From: Nitzschia sp. DOCU1
Taxonomy: Eukaryota > Bacillariophyta > Bacillariophyceae > Bacillariales > Bacillariaceae
Reading direction: 5' to 3'
Length of the DNA stretch: 64,000 nucleotides
Assembly: GCA_951394045.1 (NCBI GenBank)
Contig: OX595988.1
Location: 3,363,352 to 3,427,351 of the forward strand
Shown one piece after another: positions 51,737 through 62,060 of the stretch; positions within the stretch are counted from its first letter, which is position 1; each line of letters begins with the position of its first letter. The notes under the pieces are model-generated. The model searched no databases. It had not been told where the DNA came from and saw only the letters and a list, made by a program, of their open reading frames with translations. The position numbers and the translations under genes are program-made.

Positions 51737-53529
51737 CGGAGTTTTGCCTAGCAAATCTCATGGGAATTTTTGGAGTCCTCAAGGTACTCCCCGCATGATA
51801 TACTATTCAATGGCGGGACAAAAATTATACCGACTTGGGATTCCCGCCCTTTGCAGCAGCCGCCGGCTGCTTGGTATGACTGGCACGAATAGGACATGAC
51901 TCACGCGAACAAGGCTACGCCGCCGCCGAAGCTGCCACTATGATACGATGAAATCGTCGGCACCACTATTTCTACAAAGTCACCGCCGCTGCCGCTAGTA
52001 GCAAACCACCCACTATTTCTCCTTGTGCATGGCGGCGATGTGCAAGAAGCACCCTCTACGATACTGCAAGAAAGCAAGACAACAAACTCATCCGTCCCTA
52101 TAGGCAGTACTAATGGCAGCTGCGCCTCCGTTCTAAGAATAATCTAGTAGCTAGTCGACCAGTAAAAACAAAAAGCTAGAGTTCATTGTTACTGGCTGTA
52201 ATCCTGCTGGTGGTTGTCGTCGTCCATCGTCCTCTGGACTCCACCAGCACCACCTGACCTTGTTTGATTCCTGCCCCATTCGTCCTTGTTTCTACTTGTT
52301 CTTCATTCGTTCATTCCTTCCTTTATGATGGATTTATTGCTCCTTCGCGCCCCTTATCATTGCTCTCTAATTCTTTTGAAATTGTATTCCAAGTAGGGAT
52401 TGTGCTGAACAGTGTTTTGACATGCACAATCCCTGGCCGTTGCTTGTCGCGGCATTTCCGTTTCCGTGCTGGAGGAATACAAATGAGGACGGCTACTTTC
52501 GTCGTGGTTGTCGTCTTTCTGATCTTCTTCAATTGCTGGATGATTGTTGTCGGGTGCTGCAATATTCTTGACGGTGATTTGTGCATCTTCCTATAATCGC
52601 CAAGACAAGAAACGCAGTGAGTAAAGGAGTTGGTGAGCGATTCCATCCACCTTCATCCCACTACTGAATGTGACCCAGCACGCTTACCTTTGGTATAACC
52701 CAATAGTTGTTCAGATCAAAACACTATTTCCCGCCGCCAACTTTAATGTTGACTGGACTTGACTCAGGGCATTGGTGGTCATTGGTGGAAACTTTCATGC
52801 CTTTGGTCTTCTTGTAGTAGAAAGCTGGCAGGGAGGGAGTAATTGGCCCGAATCATGCACATGGCTGTCCCCTTCTAATAAACACTGCAAGCACAGCAAT
52901 TTATCGTCTTGCATTCAAACATTATCAAGATGGCAGTCCATAATAATAATGATGATGACAAGATGATTGTGGTTGTGGTTTTTGTGTTATTGAGATACAC
53001 GTAAAATTTAGCGCGCAGCGATTCTCCTCTATGGCAGTTCTCAGTAGTAAGTTCTAAGAACTTGTAATTATTCCGATCCATCTCCTCTACATATACCTAA
53101 GTAGTAATAACAGTATAACACATACTGAAAATTCTTATACGATACTTGGACGCTCCTACGTATCAGGCGGTCTGCTATTATTGGTTACTTTTTAAAAAGT
53201 AACCCGTACGTACGGCTCTTTCTGTACTTCAAGTTAGAACTGTACAATCCTACGAAGCTGGTACTTGACTTTAAAAAATGAGCCTGCCCACCCCAAATTT
53301 TCGTTTCCCGCCCAAATTATCGGCGGCTTTTGCTAGCTACCGACGATGTTACTCTACCCTCAATAGAAGCTGTCCTTCAAAGAAATTTGCCAACCCTATG
53401 TATCGTACTCCATCTGGAAGTACCTCTGATGGTATAGTTACCTTTAGGTCGACAAATTTTCAAGGTCTGCAATGGTGAAATCTGCCACTGCGGCACTCAA
53501 GTCTATTTTAACCACTGCATTCACTTAGA
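51737..53529. other. Gene-poor spacer
   Basis: Starts with the right copy of the element's target duplication. Holds a perfect 22-bp palindrome at 53183-53204. Short frames (for example 52264-52596) are hydrophobic or Ser/Phe-rich without recognisable features. Confidence 0.4.
53183..53204. repeat. Perfect 22-bp palindrome
   Basis: GGTTACTTTTT followed by its exact reverse complement AAAAAGTAACC, then a second palindrome CGTACGTACG at 53205-53214. Could be a hairpin end of a mobile element; no partner found. Confidence 0.85.
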
Positions 53530-54420
53530 TTGCGAAGCTGTATCCTGACAAGTGGATATGTGACGAAGTTTGGTTCCAACTTTTCAAGCATTACTATCCA
53601 GAGCTTGCAAACAATCCATCCTTTGATCATGTTGCAGTTGTAAGAAGAGTGCAATATTCCAGATGACACTGATACCTCTTGTTCTTCCGATGACCATGAT
53701 GACGATGATTGTAATGATGATGAATCCACATCTGAAATCAAGCAGAGAGATCTGGAAACAAAGACGGCAAGCGCAAGTTGTTTGATTTTATAAGAGTTGC
53801 AGCAAACAAACATAAACAAATTTCAGCTTACCACGAGGGGATTGGGAATGATGAGTACAAGCAAATCCGACTTCAAACAAAACAAGCATTGCTGGCACAC
53901 AACCAGTCCCTTCGGCAGCAGGAGGTGGATGCTCAGATCAATGCTTTGATCAAACAATTTGATCCAAGTAAAGATCTCTCAGCCAAGGCCAAGAAAACAA
54001 GGGTAGATCACCCACCCAGAGTTCTCGGGTACTACCCAATTTGTCTGATGGGTTTCAGAGCCCACCAACAACTTCTGCACCTGGAACTGGATGCATGTGG
54101 TATTAGTTACAATCCTAAGGATTTGGTAACAAGAAAATGAGACTTACTCAAGGATCATAAATGATGGCGGTTCGAGTCTGAGGCAGACAAGACAATAGAA
54201 GGCCTTGGTGAGGGGGTGCCATCCGATCTCAACACTTTGGAGCGCAAGCTAGCATTTCTGAGAAAATATGAGACTGCACATGATAAGTCGTTTGGTGGTC
54301 AATTCGACATTGACCTGGACAAATTTTTCAAGCCAATACCTCACTTCCAGATGAATTTGGCTTGTGATAATGTAATGATTATTGACATAACCATTTTGTG
54401 CATGGATTTTGGCAGGAAGA
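53530..54420 (+). pseudogene. Decayed gene of unknown family (SAP-like segment)
   Basis: Protein-like segments follow each other in changing frames. The first is KLYPDKWICDEVWFQLFKHY (about 53535-53600), then an Asp-rich acidic stretch near 53660-53740. FDFIRVAANKHKQI through QEVDAQINALIKQFDPSKDL follows at 53778-54000, LDACGISYNPKDL near 54085-54125, and LNTLERKLAFLRKYETAHDK near 54225-54300. At least two stops and two frame changes break it, without GT-AG introns to remove them. The LDACGISYNPKDL part looks like a SAP-type helix pair, but this is weak. Probably an eroded gene, perhaps transposon-related. Confidence 0.4.
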
Positions 54421-54551
54421 GAGGCGGGAATGCCAATTTGGTGCCGATGATGATCCGATGCACATGTGGCTTGCACATGCCGCTAAAAATGTTATATATA
54501 TTGAACATGTATAAAATAGGTATTTAGGAATGCACTACGCTGTGCGCTAGT

Positions 54552-54625
54552 CGAGGAGTTTGGTCTCGAACCCTCGACCTTGCTTAGAAGGTGATTGTAG
54601 GCAGTCCACTGCGCTACTGGAGCTC
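54552..54625 (-). tRNA. tRNA-like sequence (Arg-TCT-like), probably a pseudogene
   Basis: On the minus strand TAGCGCAGTGGACTGC matches an A box/D arm, CTTCTAA matches an anticodon loop with TCT (Arg), and GGGTTCGAGACC matches a B box/T arm at normal distances. However, the anticodon stem does not pair and the 3' acceptor strand does not complement the 5' GAGCTCC, so it is unlikely to fold into a working tRNA. It may be a relic, or the tRNA-derived head of a SINE. Confidence 0.4.
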
Positions 54626-55207
54626 TCTTGTATGTGAGTGCGGGGAATTACATACTGTTGAATTAGTGCGCTATTCCATAGCCCACTATATTCGGTATAC
54701 TGCAGGAATTTTGGAGGATGTTGATATGGTTAGTGCCGACCATAGAATCATAACTGCAATGTACGCCTGCCCATCAATATTATAGCCTGTCCATAAGTGA
54801 TGGTCTCCTATGTGTTGAAAATTGCATTTAGTGCGAAACTGAGTCTTGAAAAACTTGCAAAACCAAATGGCATATTGTGAAATATTGGCTAATCTCTAAG
54901 TGATACAAAAGCGTGTCTTGTGCAATCTTAGGAAATTGCATAGTGGTATGAATGCAACAGACGAGTACTGGCACAGCGATGTAGCGTCATGCTGATGAGA
55001 ATCTTGTGGCTAGTACTTGCATCGTTAATGCCAATGCCCCTCATTTCCATGTACTGTTCATTATAACAACTCTACCTACTAGACTGGTGTCCATGGTGCT
55101 GCTGCTGCTGCCACGAAGCAGTGTGATGTTCATGCTTGACTCGTGCTCCACTGTCCCGCTTCGGAGTAATTTCCCACTATCGGCATTTTTACCCATGGAA
55201 TCAATCT

Positions 55208-55313
55208 TCCCATTGAAATGTTGCAATCTTACCGATGAAACTTTATCTTACCATAAAATTCAATATTCTTACGGTAAGTGATTCTACAGTAGGATTGCAA
55301 CATTTCAACGGGA
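55208..55313. repeat. Inverted repeat with nested stem, 106 bp
   Basis: TCCCATTGAAATGTTGCAAT at 55208-55227 is mirrored with one mismatch at 55294-55313. Inside, CTTACCG (55228-55234) pairs with CGGTAAG (55272-55278). This is a fold-back structure without coding capacity, possibly a MITE end pair or solo hairpin. Confidence 0.7.
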
Positions 55314-56202
55314 AGGCAAGTGGGTCGGCAGGCTTTGGCGCATTAGTAACTCGTGGTTTGATACACAAGGGTGGTGGGGGGAGCCCGGCGGCTGAGAAGG
55401 GCTTATCAAAAACCATTGTTGCAACACAAGGCAAATTTTTCCCTCTTTTGCAACCATTTTGAGTATCTCCCCTTTTTAGGCAGGTAGGGTAATTTCTCCA
55501 TTATTCTGTAATGTACCAACATTCCTGAAGCCTCATTGTCAATCTAGTGTCTAGCACACGCTAGATTACACCTTCGGGATGACTCGAGAGAAGGGCAGGA
55601 CCTCTAATTGTTGTCCGGCCTTTTTATTAACAGTACTGCAGAACAGCTATCACCTCTGATTCTTTGATGATTTTGTTAAGTCTTGATTTGGCAGCAGCAG
55701 TGCAAAGAAGTACAAAATACTACCAGTAGAAAGGCTCACCACATTCCTTGTCACAGGTGTGTTTGGCTGAACTATGGTATGATGTCATACAATGTGGATG
55801 TCGTTGCGAAAAAGCTGACATCATGCCTTGTGCCACCTTTTTAGCCCAGAAGAGCGAGGTCGATCTCGACAGTAGTTCGAACAATGCCTACATGTGCGAA
55901 TGTATCTATCCAAATGCATGGTGATCGCTCTTGTGCAAGGCAACATACCCTTTCTATTTGGGGTTGCTACTACTGACTAGCTGCAACTCTCAACTAGAAA
56001 ATAGCTATAAAGTGCGTTTGTCAAAAATAGGTCGTTGGGTATTGCGTCATGGGGCAAAGTTTCCCTCCCCCTTCTTTCTTTTCCTCCTTTCTTAGTTCTC
56101 CCGAATATAGACGGAGCAGTCCGTTTCAATGACGTAATCTATTGCCCGCCTGCACGCATCGGAATCCAATCGCATCCAATCCAATCATTGTATCCTTTTG
56201 GC

Positions 56203-58308
56203 ATGCTAAACGTGCGCACGAGACTTCCATCCGCCCGACTACGATACCATCCAACGAACCAGAAGTTTGTTGACACCATTTTTCTTTTTTGTATTATATT
56301 TGATTCGTTGTCGCTTGCGCATGGAGCAATCCTTGCGATTGCAGCCAAAGCTTCCGACGCGTTTGGCGGCATTTCCACTTTTGCCTCTATGCCTCGTGGT
56401 GGTCACCTTACGATTATTACAACAACACGTAGTACTCTATTGTTATTCTTCAAGAGGCTCTTCGTGCTAGTGGCCCCGGTTGTTTTGCCGGCTGCAGTCT
56501 CTTGGTTTCATCATTTCAACTGGTTGACATCCAATCAGTGCGTGTTGGTAGGGTACGATGGCCATGTGGAGCGCTTTTGTCGCCCGACGGAGCTGACGTT
56601 GCCCCAGTACACACGCTACGAAAGCGTTCATGCTCCCTCTTTGATACAGTTATCCTCCTTTGTGATTGCTGGAAGCAGACATAAGGAAAGTATCTTCGGT
56701 AATGGACTCGTCGCAAGCGAAAACCTTATCGTCGAGTGGAAGGAATCTGGCTGGATTTTCAACGCTGGCGCCAGTGAGAAACAACCGCTGACGATACGGG
56801 ACTTTGCCTCGTACTCGAACACTGTGCCAGGGGCAAAGTCAGAGGACTCAAATGTTCTAACCGCCTATGGCTTCCGCCGCAATGATCAAAAGGCAAAACG
56901 CCACTCAGGAAGTCGCTCGCCGTTGCCTATTGGCACGGCGTTGCTTGTGGCTCTGAACGTCGGCATGTTCTTGTGGCTCTGGAACTCCAGAGTAGATCCT
57001 TCTCAAGTGGCCCTGAACGGGCAGATCTATCAAGACTTTGGACGGTCCCTGACGGGCAACTTGTCCCACTTTGAACTCTGGCATATCGGGTTCAATATGA
57101 TGACGTTGTCCAGCTTGGGACCCGATCTCGAGCACGCAGCAGGAATGATACCACTTCTCCTGTGGACTGTCTCTTTTCTACCAGTTACTACGCTGGTAGT
57201 TGTTGGACTCTTCCAAGCTCATCAGCGCGTTCGTAGAGCGTCGCATCCAGAGTTGTCTGGTACTACCCTCTCGGATGCGTTTCCTTCCATGGTTGGATTC
57301 TCCGGGATTCTGTTTGCGTGGATGGTTGTTTCAACTTTGGACGGGCAAAGATCGTGCCCAATCTTCTTCCTCCCCAGTGTATGCTTTGACACCTTTGAAT
57401 TGTGGGGTGGTGGTGTCCGTGTGAGCATGGCCCCGTTGGTGCAATTGGTTGTCCTACAGGTGATCCTTCCCCGTGTCAGCTTCTTTGGGCACTTGGCTGG
57501 TGTCATCGTTGGATTCGTCCATCACTGGAAGCTCTTTCCTTCCCTGGAATGGTTTCAGCCCTGCGTCTTGTTTCCAGCCCTCTGGATGGTGGGCAAGTAC
57601 TACTGCCTCCGCTACAGAACTGTCACATCCGAGACCGTACCAACGGCCATTCGAAGTGAAGGGAATTTCACGACGGATGATTCCCTAGCGTTAGTATCAG
57701 GACTGAGCGTTCTTCGGGCGTGCTTGGTTGTGCACCTTCTAGCTCACGTGACTGTGCTCGGCATACTCGACGGCGAAACGGCATCCGAGTTGCAACTCAT
57801 TGCGATGTTGTCAGTACTTGTCCATGGGGGCAAGGAGCAAAAGGCGGAGCATCGGCGGGACGTCTTTGGTGTTGTGGGGCAAGCTTACGTCGTTCTAGTG
57901 CTGATACTGCTGGTTACCGACGGCCTGACAATCGGGGCATGGATTACAACTTGGGGATTGTGGACAAATTCTACGACGACTTTGGTTTCGCTTCTCATTC
58001 GGGATACCGTCTTTATTTTTACGATTTGTTTGACGGTCCAGGTTGTTAACGAGGCGGTGCATTGCGGAGGAACATGGCGGGTTATCGGCTGGCCTATTTT
58101 CCAATGTTTTCAGCCCTTTGGGCTGTGGCTCGTGAACTGGAGTGGGTTAGCCTTCGTTGGCCGGTGGCTCGATCGAATAGTGCGTTCAGGTAGTAGCAGA
58201 CGACAGCAACTGCAGCAGCACCTCGACAACCTCGACGGCGGAAATACCATCCTACCCCCACTAGTAGTGGACGCTCAAAAAGGAATCGAGACAACAGAAT
58301 TGGTTTAA
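56203..58308 (+). CDS. Rhomboid-family intramembrane serine protease with long flanks
   Basis: A 701-residue multi-pass membrane protein. The rhomboid core is HFELWHIGFNMMTLSSLG (loop and helix with H-x-x-x-x-N-M), VGFSGILFAW with nucleophile Ser367, and FFGHLAGVIVGF with catalytic His430. The Ser-His pair and the order of motifs mark an active-looking protease. About 200 residues lie before the core, including hydrophobic segments at the N-terminus (TIFLFCIIFDSLSLAHG and LLLFFKRLFVLVAPVVLPAAV). After the core there are several more hydrophobic helices and a Gln-rich tail. The start is the first in-frame ATG at 56203; a Met at 56389 is an alternative. Substrate and organelle unknown. Confidence 0.85.
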   Translation: MLNVRTRLPSARLRYHPTNQKFVDTIFLFCIIFDSLSLAHGAILAIAAKASDAFGGISTFASMPRGGHLTIITTTRSTLLLFFKRLFVLVAPVVLPAAVSWFHHFNWLTSNQCVLVGYDGHVERFCRPTELTLPQYTRYESVHAPSLIQLSSFVIAGSRHKESIFGNGLVASENLIVEWKESGWIFNAGASEKQPLTIRDFASYSNTVPGAKSEDSNVLTAYGFRRNDQKAKRHSGSRSPLPIGTALLVALNVGMFLWLWNSRVDPSQVALNGQIYQDFGRSLTGNLSHFELWHIGFNMMTLSSLGPDLEHAAGMIPLLLWTVSFLPVTTLVVVGLFQAHQRVRRASHPELSGTTLSDAFPSMVGFSGILFAWMVVSTLDGQRSCPIFFLPSVCFDTFELWGGGVRVSMAPLVQLVVLQVILPRVSFFGHLAGVIVGFVHHWKLFPSLEWFQPCVLFPALWMVGKYYCLRYRTVTSETVPTAIRSEGNFTTDDSLALVSGLSVLRACLVVHLLAHVTVLGILDGETASELQLIAMLSVLVHGGKEQKAEHRRDVFGVVGQAYVVLVLILLVTDGLTIGAWITTWGLWTNSTTTLVSLLIRDTVFIFTICLTVQVVNEAVHCGGTWRVIGWPIFQCFQPFGLWLVNWSGLAFVGRWLDRIVRSGSSRRQQLQQHLDNLDGGNTILPPLVVDAQKGIETTELV

Positions 58309-60043
58309 CTACCGGTAGCCCCTGATGGGTGGATGGACATTCAACGGACTTCCTGAATCGATGATGCACATCCCTTCTTGTCCTTGAAAACTTCTCTTTG
58401 GAAGGACTGCACCAGAATCTTGGGAGGTTCTCATTTTACCTTGGTCGGCAATACGCACTTCTTTGTCTTCTGGCTTCTAATGTTTGAGCGTACAGTCACG
58501 TTTCGTTCGCTCTACTTTGTGCAGAATGGTTCGGCTGGGGAGCAGAACACGCAACGGCCTTCTGCTACTAGTGGTGACAATTCGAACGCCACAAATGCTT
58601 CTAGTTTTCTTCGCCTCGTTTGTGCTCTCTGCAAACAAATTCTAGTAATCTTGAGTCTTGGGGGCTCGCCGCCGGTGTGTGGGGCATGATGCCAGTTAAT
58701 CAGTGGGGGTCGCTTCTTCTTTCTTGCCCAACGGCAACGAGGGCCACAGCGAAGAAACCTCAAGTAGGCCGCGACACCCAACTGCTTACCAGTACGAATA
58801 GGTAGTTCGCCGTCATGAATATCATGATAACTACCGGTACACCGTTATTTTTTCCTTCCGTGCCTGGCTTCCGCAGAAAGAAAGTGTGATATTTAAGACC
58901 AAGTTCGATGATGGTGGTGAACCGAACGGCACTTGTCCATCGAATTGTCGACGTGGTCGTTGTCCCGAAAAGAACAACCCGCATGGGCTCGCAAGTTCTT
59001 CGCTTGCCCGTGCAGCCGGAGGTCATTCCGTGCCGGGTAATTCTTCCTTTACGTACATTCCTCGCTGAAAGATAGATAGACCTCCATCAACTTGGGAAAT
59101 TCTGTTTTTCTATGCGCAAAGGCCAGCAAAGACACACCGGGGGTCGGGGGCAGTACAGAGAGAACAGCAAAGGGAGAGGTCGACAAAAAGGCAAGACTCC
59201 TATTATTAGGGTATTAGGTTCTCCAACTTTTTCAGTCGGTAGTATCCTTGTATTCTTTTGTCCCTTCTCCCTTGGTTATTACCTAGCTCCGTACGAGCTT
59301 CCACCTAGAGAAGCTACAGCTTCTTTCAGGGAACCTACCGGTAAGGTACAGCCAGACCCATCTGGTTGCGAGTTCTTCGAAAGCGAACCAGCGAATCTTC
59401 CAAGGCTTCGTCAAAACAAGACAAAGAATCGGCCCACACTATGCTTCTTCCGACCTTCCTGCGGAACAAAAATCTAAACCACCTACTTAAATGTTATAAT
59501 TCTGCTTGGATTCTCCGCTCTCTTTTGCCATCCTAAGTGAGCCCGAAGTACGCACATGGACATTTTCAGCTACAGGGCAAAGCGGTACCTCTGGCATCTA
59601 CTTAACAGAGAATTTGGAGGTGCTGGATAGAAAAGAGAGCGTCATCCCTGAGACTGCTAATTGCTTGTGGTATGTCTGACTTGTGTGCAGAGTTTCAATA
59701 GTTGAAGTTGAATTTACGGGGCAGTTAGAATGAACTTTCACTTAAAGACTGTAACGATGACGAGCTGTTCCAACGCGAACACCACGCCCATGATAATGAC
59801 TGACGTGCCCCTGACGATTTTGGTTCCACTTCCCGGGCAGAACTTTGCCAAAGCATTGCTTTCCTTCCCAGAATGAATACGTGCTTTTCCGCTCCCCAAT
59901 GCACTAGCAAGTTTCGGAATGCTTTCCTCCAAAAAACATGAAACGAACTGAGCACTTAGCAAGTAATCGATTTCCATCATAAAAATAACACACCTTGTTC
60001 CAAACAACAAGTCAAGCTAGACAACGAAAGCGATAACAACAAC
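58309..60043. other. Gene-poor spacer
   Basis: 1.7 kb. The longest ATG frame (59112-59477 plus, 121 codons) starts Arg/Gly/Gln-rich and ends Pro/Arg-rich with no recognisable domain; not accepted. No RNA gene or clear repeat. Confidence 0.4.
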
Positions 60044-60604
60044 ATGACTATCAAAGGGAGTTCTGATCCTTTTTCAAGCGGTAACACCAGTTCCAGCGCC
60101 ACGGAGCAGCAAAGCCATGGAACGCAAGGGCGAACCCCAGCGTTTGCCGCCGATAACTCAAACCCCATCATGCTGCGGTTTGGCTCTTCCATGAACAGCA
60201 ACCGACAAAGTGCCAATCCTTTGCTTCCAACACATGGGATTTCAGCCGCAGGCGATGCTATGACTCTTGTCCAAGCTGCTCGCCTGACACAGTATTCTGT
60301 CTCGAAGCCAAACCTCACCTGGAGAGGTCCATCTCCAAGAATCCCGACGGTGGTTGCACAAAGAGCCCGTCTGTCACATATCATCGAAGATGTCCTTGAT
60401 CTATTACAAGACGATGAAGACGATGATCTGTTTTTTGATGCCCCCTCGATGGTATCGTCGAACCAAGCACTCCACGCAGCCGCTCGACTGAGTTCCTCCT
60501 CCTCGATGAACTCTGTCCGGCAACAACTTCGACCCACGAGAAGAGCACCTTCTGACCCGACAGGCAGTCGGAAGAAGAGGCGTTTTCCTTCCGGTAGCAA
60601 CTGA
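60044..60604 (+). CDS. Hypothetical Ser-rich protein with C-terminal nuclear-type signal
   Basis: A 186-residue protein from the ATG at 60044 (AACATGACT context). It is Ser/Asn/Arg-rich, with one acidic helix in the middle (ARLSHIIEDVLDLLQDDEDDD) and a basic tail (TGSRKKRRFPSGSN) that resembles a nuclear localisation signal. No known domain. The helix next to an acidic patch and several S-P/R-S sites would fit a regulatory protein, but that is inference. Confidence 0.5.
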   Translation: MTIKGSSDPFSSGNTSSSATEQQSHGTQGRTPAFAADNSNPIMLRFGSSMNSNRQSANPLLPTHGISAAGDAMTLVQAARLTQYSVSKPNLTWRGPSPRIPTVVAQRARLSHIIEDVLDLLQDDEDDDLFFDAPSMVSSNQALHAAARLSSSSSMNSVRQQLRPTRRAPSDPTGSRKKRRFPSGSN

Positions 60605-62059
60605 GCCTACCAAAGAAATTCCTCTACCTTTGAGGAAAGTATTCCTTAACGACCTGCAGTTTAGATAATCCATAGATCACAGTTCTCACTCGGCCATCCC
60701 AATACCAGCGCAACACAAAAGAGCCCTTATCAAGGTTCCAGCTAGGGAGTAGATTGTTGCTCTTCTGTTATGCGCCGCCATCGACCACAAAAACAACTTC
60801 ACCTTCCGATAGATGAGTAGTGACGTGCTCATTCTCCGGGTTAAACGGACAAGTACAGGCTGACGACACTCCATCCTCGGCCAACACCACCACTGAGTGC
60901 CACACACAGGAAGCAAAATGACACCAGTTCCAGGGCGGATGTTATTGATGAGCCGTTTCATGCAGTAGCATAATGCGACGCCGCGAAGCAACAGCGGTTG
61001 GTTCCGTGTCACAAACAGTCCGAGTCAAGCCCGACCACGAGGTACGCGCCTCCTACTCTTGGAACCTTTTCTGAACTTGCCAGAATCGGATATCCGATGA
61101 GTCCCTTTGCACGCTTGCTTACTTCCTGATTCAATCATGAAATGAGCGCTTAAAAGGTCAAGTACACTGTCCATCCCCGCTTGTTGTGGCGGCGACAGCT
61201 TCTCTCGTAAAGTGCTAACCACATAGGGACCGCAGTGGATAGCACGGTGAAATCTGGTGCGGCCGAGTCCAGACATCTGAACAACGGCGGCTGGAGAGGC
61301 CTCGTCAGCATTGGCAACAGTCCATCCGTTGCTGCTTCGTCGCGCAATACGACCTTGGGAGAATTCATGGTTCAATTACACAAGCGAACATCCCAAATCG
61401 GGTCGCTAGAGGCTTCTTGAAGATGGCCATCCTGCTAGCAGTCGCCTCGAACACATCTAGGCGCAACTCGATGTGCATACGAGTTGACAATGGGTACAAC
61501 TCACGGCGGCAACCGCTTCTCTAGCTAGTAAAGCGCTGGCGTGAGGACCGCGCTGCCTAGCAAGGTGAAGTCCGGTACGGCGAAGTGCAGAAATTGGCAC
61601 AACGGCGGGTGGAGGCCTTGTCTGCATTGACACCGTGACCGCGTTGTCGCCCAACGACCTTCGGAGGATCATGGTTCACTGAGAAAAGCGCAAATCCCGT
61701 ATTGGGTCACTGGGGGTGACTCCTGCATGGCAGCCTTCCTGCGAGCAATCCTCCCATGGATAGCTGGGCGCAACTCGACTCCTGCATGGCAGCCTTCCTG
61801 CGAGCAATCCTCCCATGGATAGCTGGGCGCAACTCGATGTGCATACGAGTTGACAACGGGTACAACTCACCAGGCGGCGGCCCGAGTGGGCACTTCCTCC
61901 CACGATGCCGTCCGTGTTGGAACAATGGCGCCGGAGTATCGGATCAGAAATAGATGCCTTCATCTACGAATGCCACGGGAAGAACTAGATAACCGGCAAA
62001 GTAACCTGACTGCCGTGAAGGCGCGATGAATCGGTTCACTGAGAAAAGCGCATCGCCCC
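60605..62059. other. Spacer with degenerate tandem units
   Basis: No intact gene. From about 61180 it consists of decayed repeat units (see the repeat entries). Minus-strand frames here resemble each other but are interrupted. Confidence 0.45.
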
Positions 62060-62060
62060 C
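61180..62060. repeat. Degenerate tandem array, about three units of 200-300 bp
   Basis: Segments such as GGCGCAACTCGATGTGCATA with ACGAGTTGACAA.GGGTAC occur twice (about 61460 and 61827). GGTTCACTGAGAAAAGCGCA occurs at about 61674 and 62034. ATCTGAACAACGGCGGCTGG has a diverged partner near 61597. Units differ by indels and many substitutions, and minus-strand translations align partly (ANADEASPAAVVQMSGLGRT against SMQTRPPPAVVPISALRRTG). Likely relics of a duplicated small gene. Confidence 0.65.
61719..61837. repeat. Near-perfect 59-bp tandem duplication
   Basis: ACTCCTGCATGGCAGCCTTC... through CAACTCG is repeated immediately, 61719-61777 and 61778-61836. A recent event inside the older degenerate array. 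Confidence 0.9.

Larger units (their letters stand above)
54421..56202. other. Gene-poor spacer with tRNA-like relic and fold-back
   Basis: Contains the tRNA-like sequence at 54552-54625 and the inverted repeat at 55208-55313. Short frames elsewhere are not protein-like. The right end holds the rhomboid promoter. Confidence 0.4.

Noticed and set aside
52264..52596. 110-codon hydrophobic frame
   Set aside because: Translation is of T-rich DNA, which gives Phe/Val/Leu by composition; no topology or motif.
56035..56202. Upstream extension of the rhomboid frame
   Set aside because: The frame is open but contains no ATG; the first in-frame ATG is at 56203.
59112..59477. 121-codon frame
   Set aside because: Changes abruptly from Arg/Gly to hydrophobic to Pro/Arg without pattern; no homology recognised.
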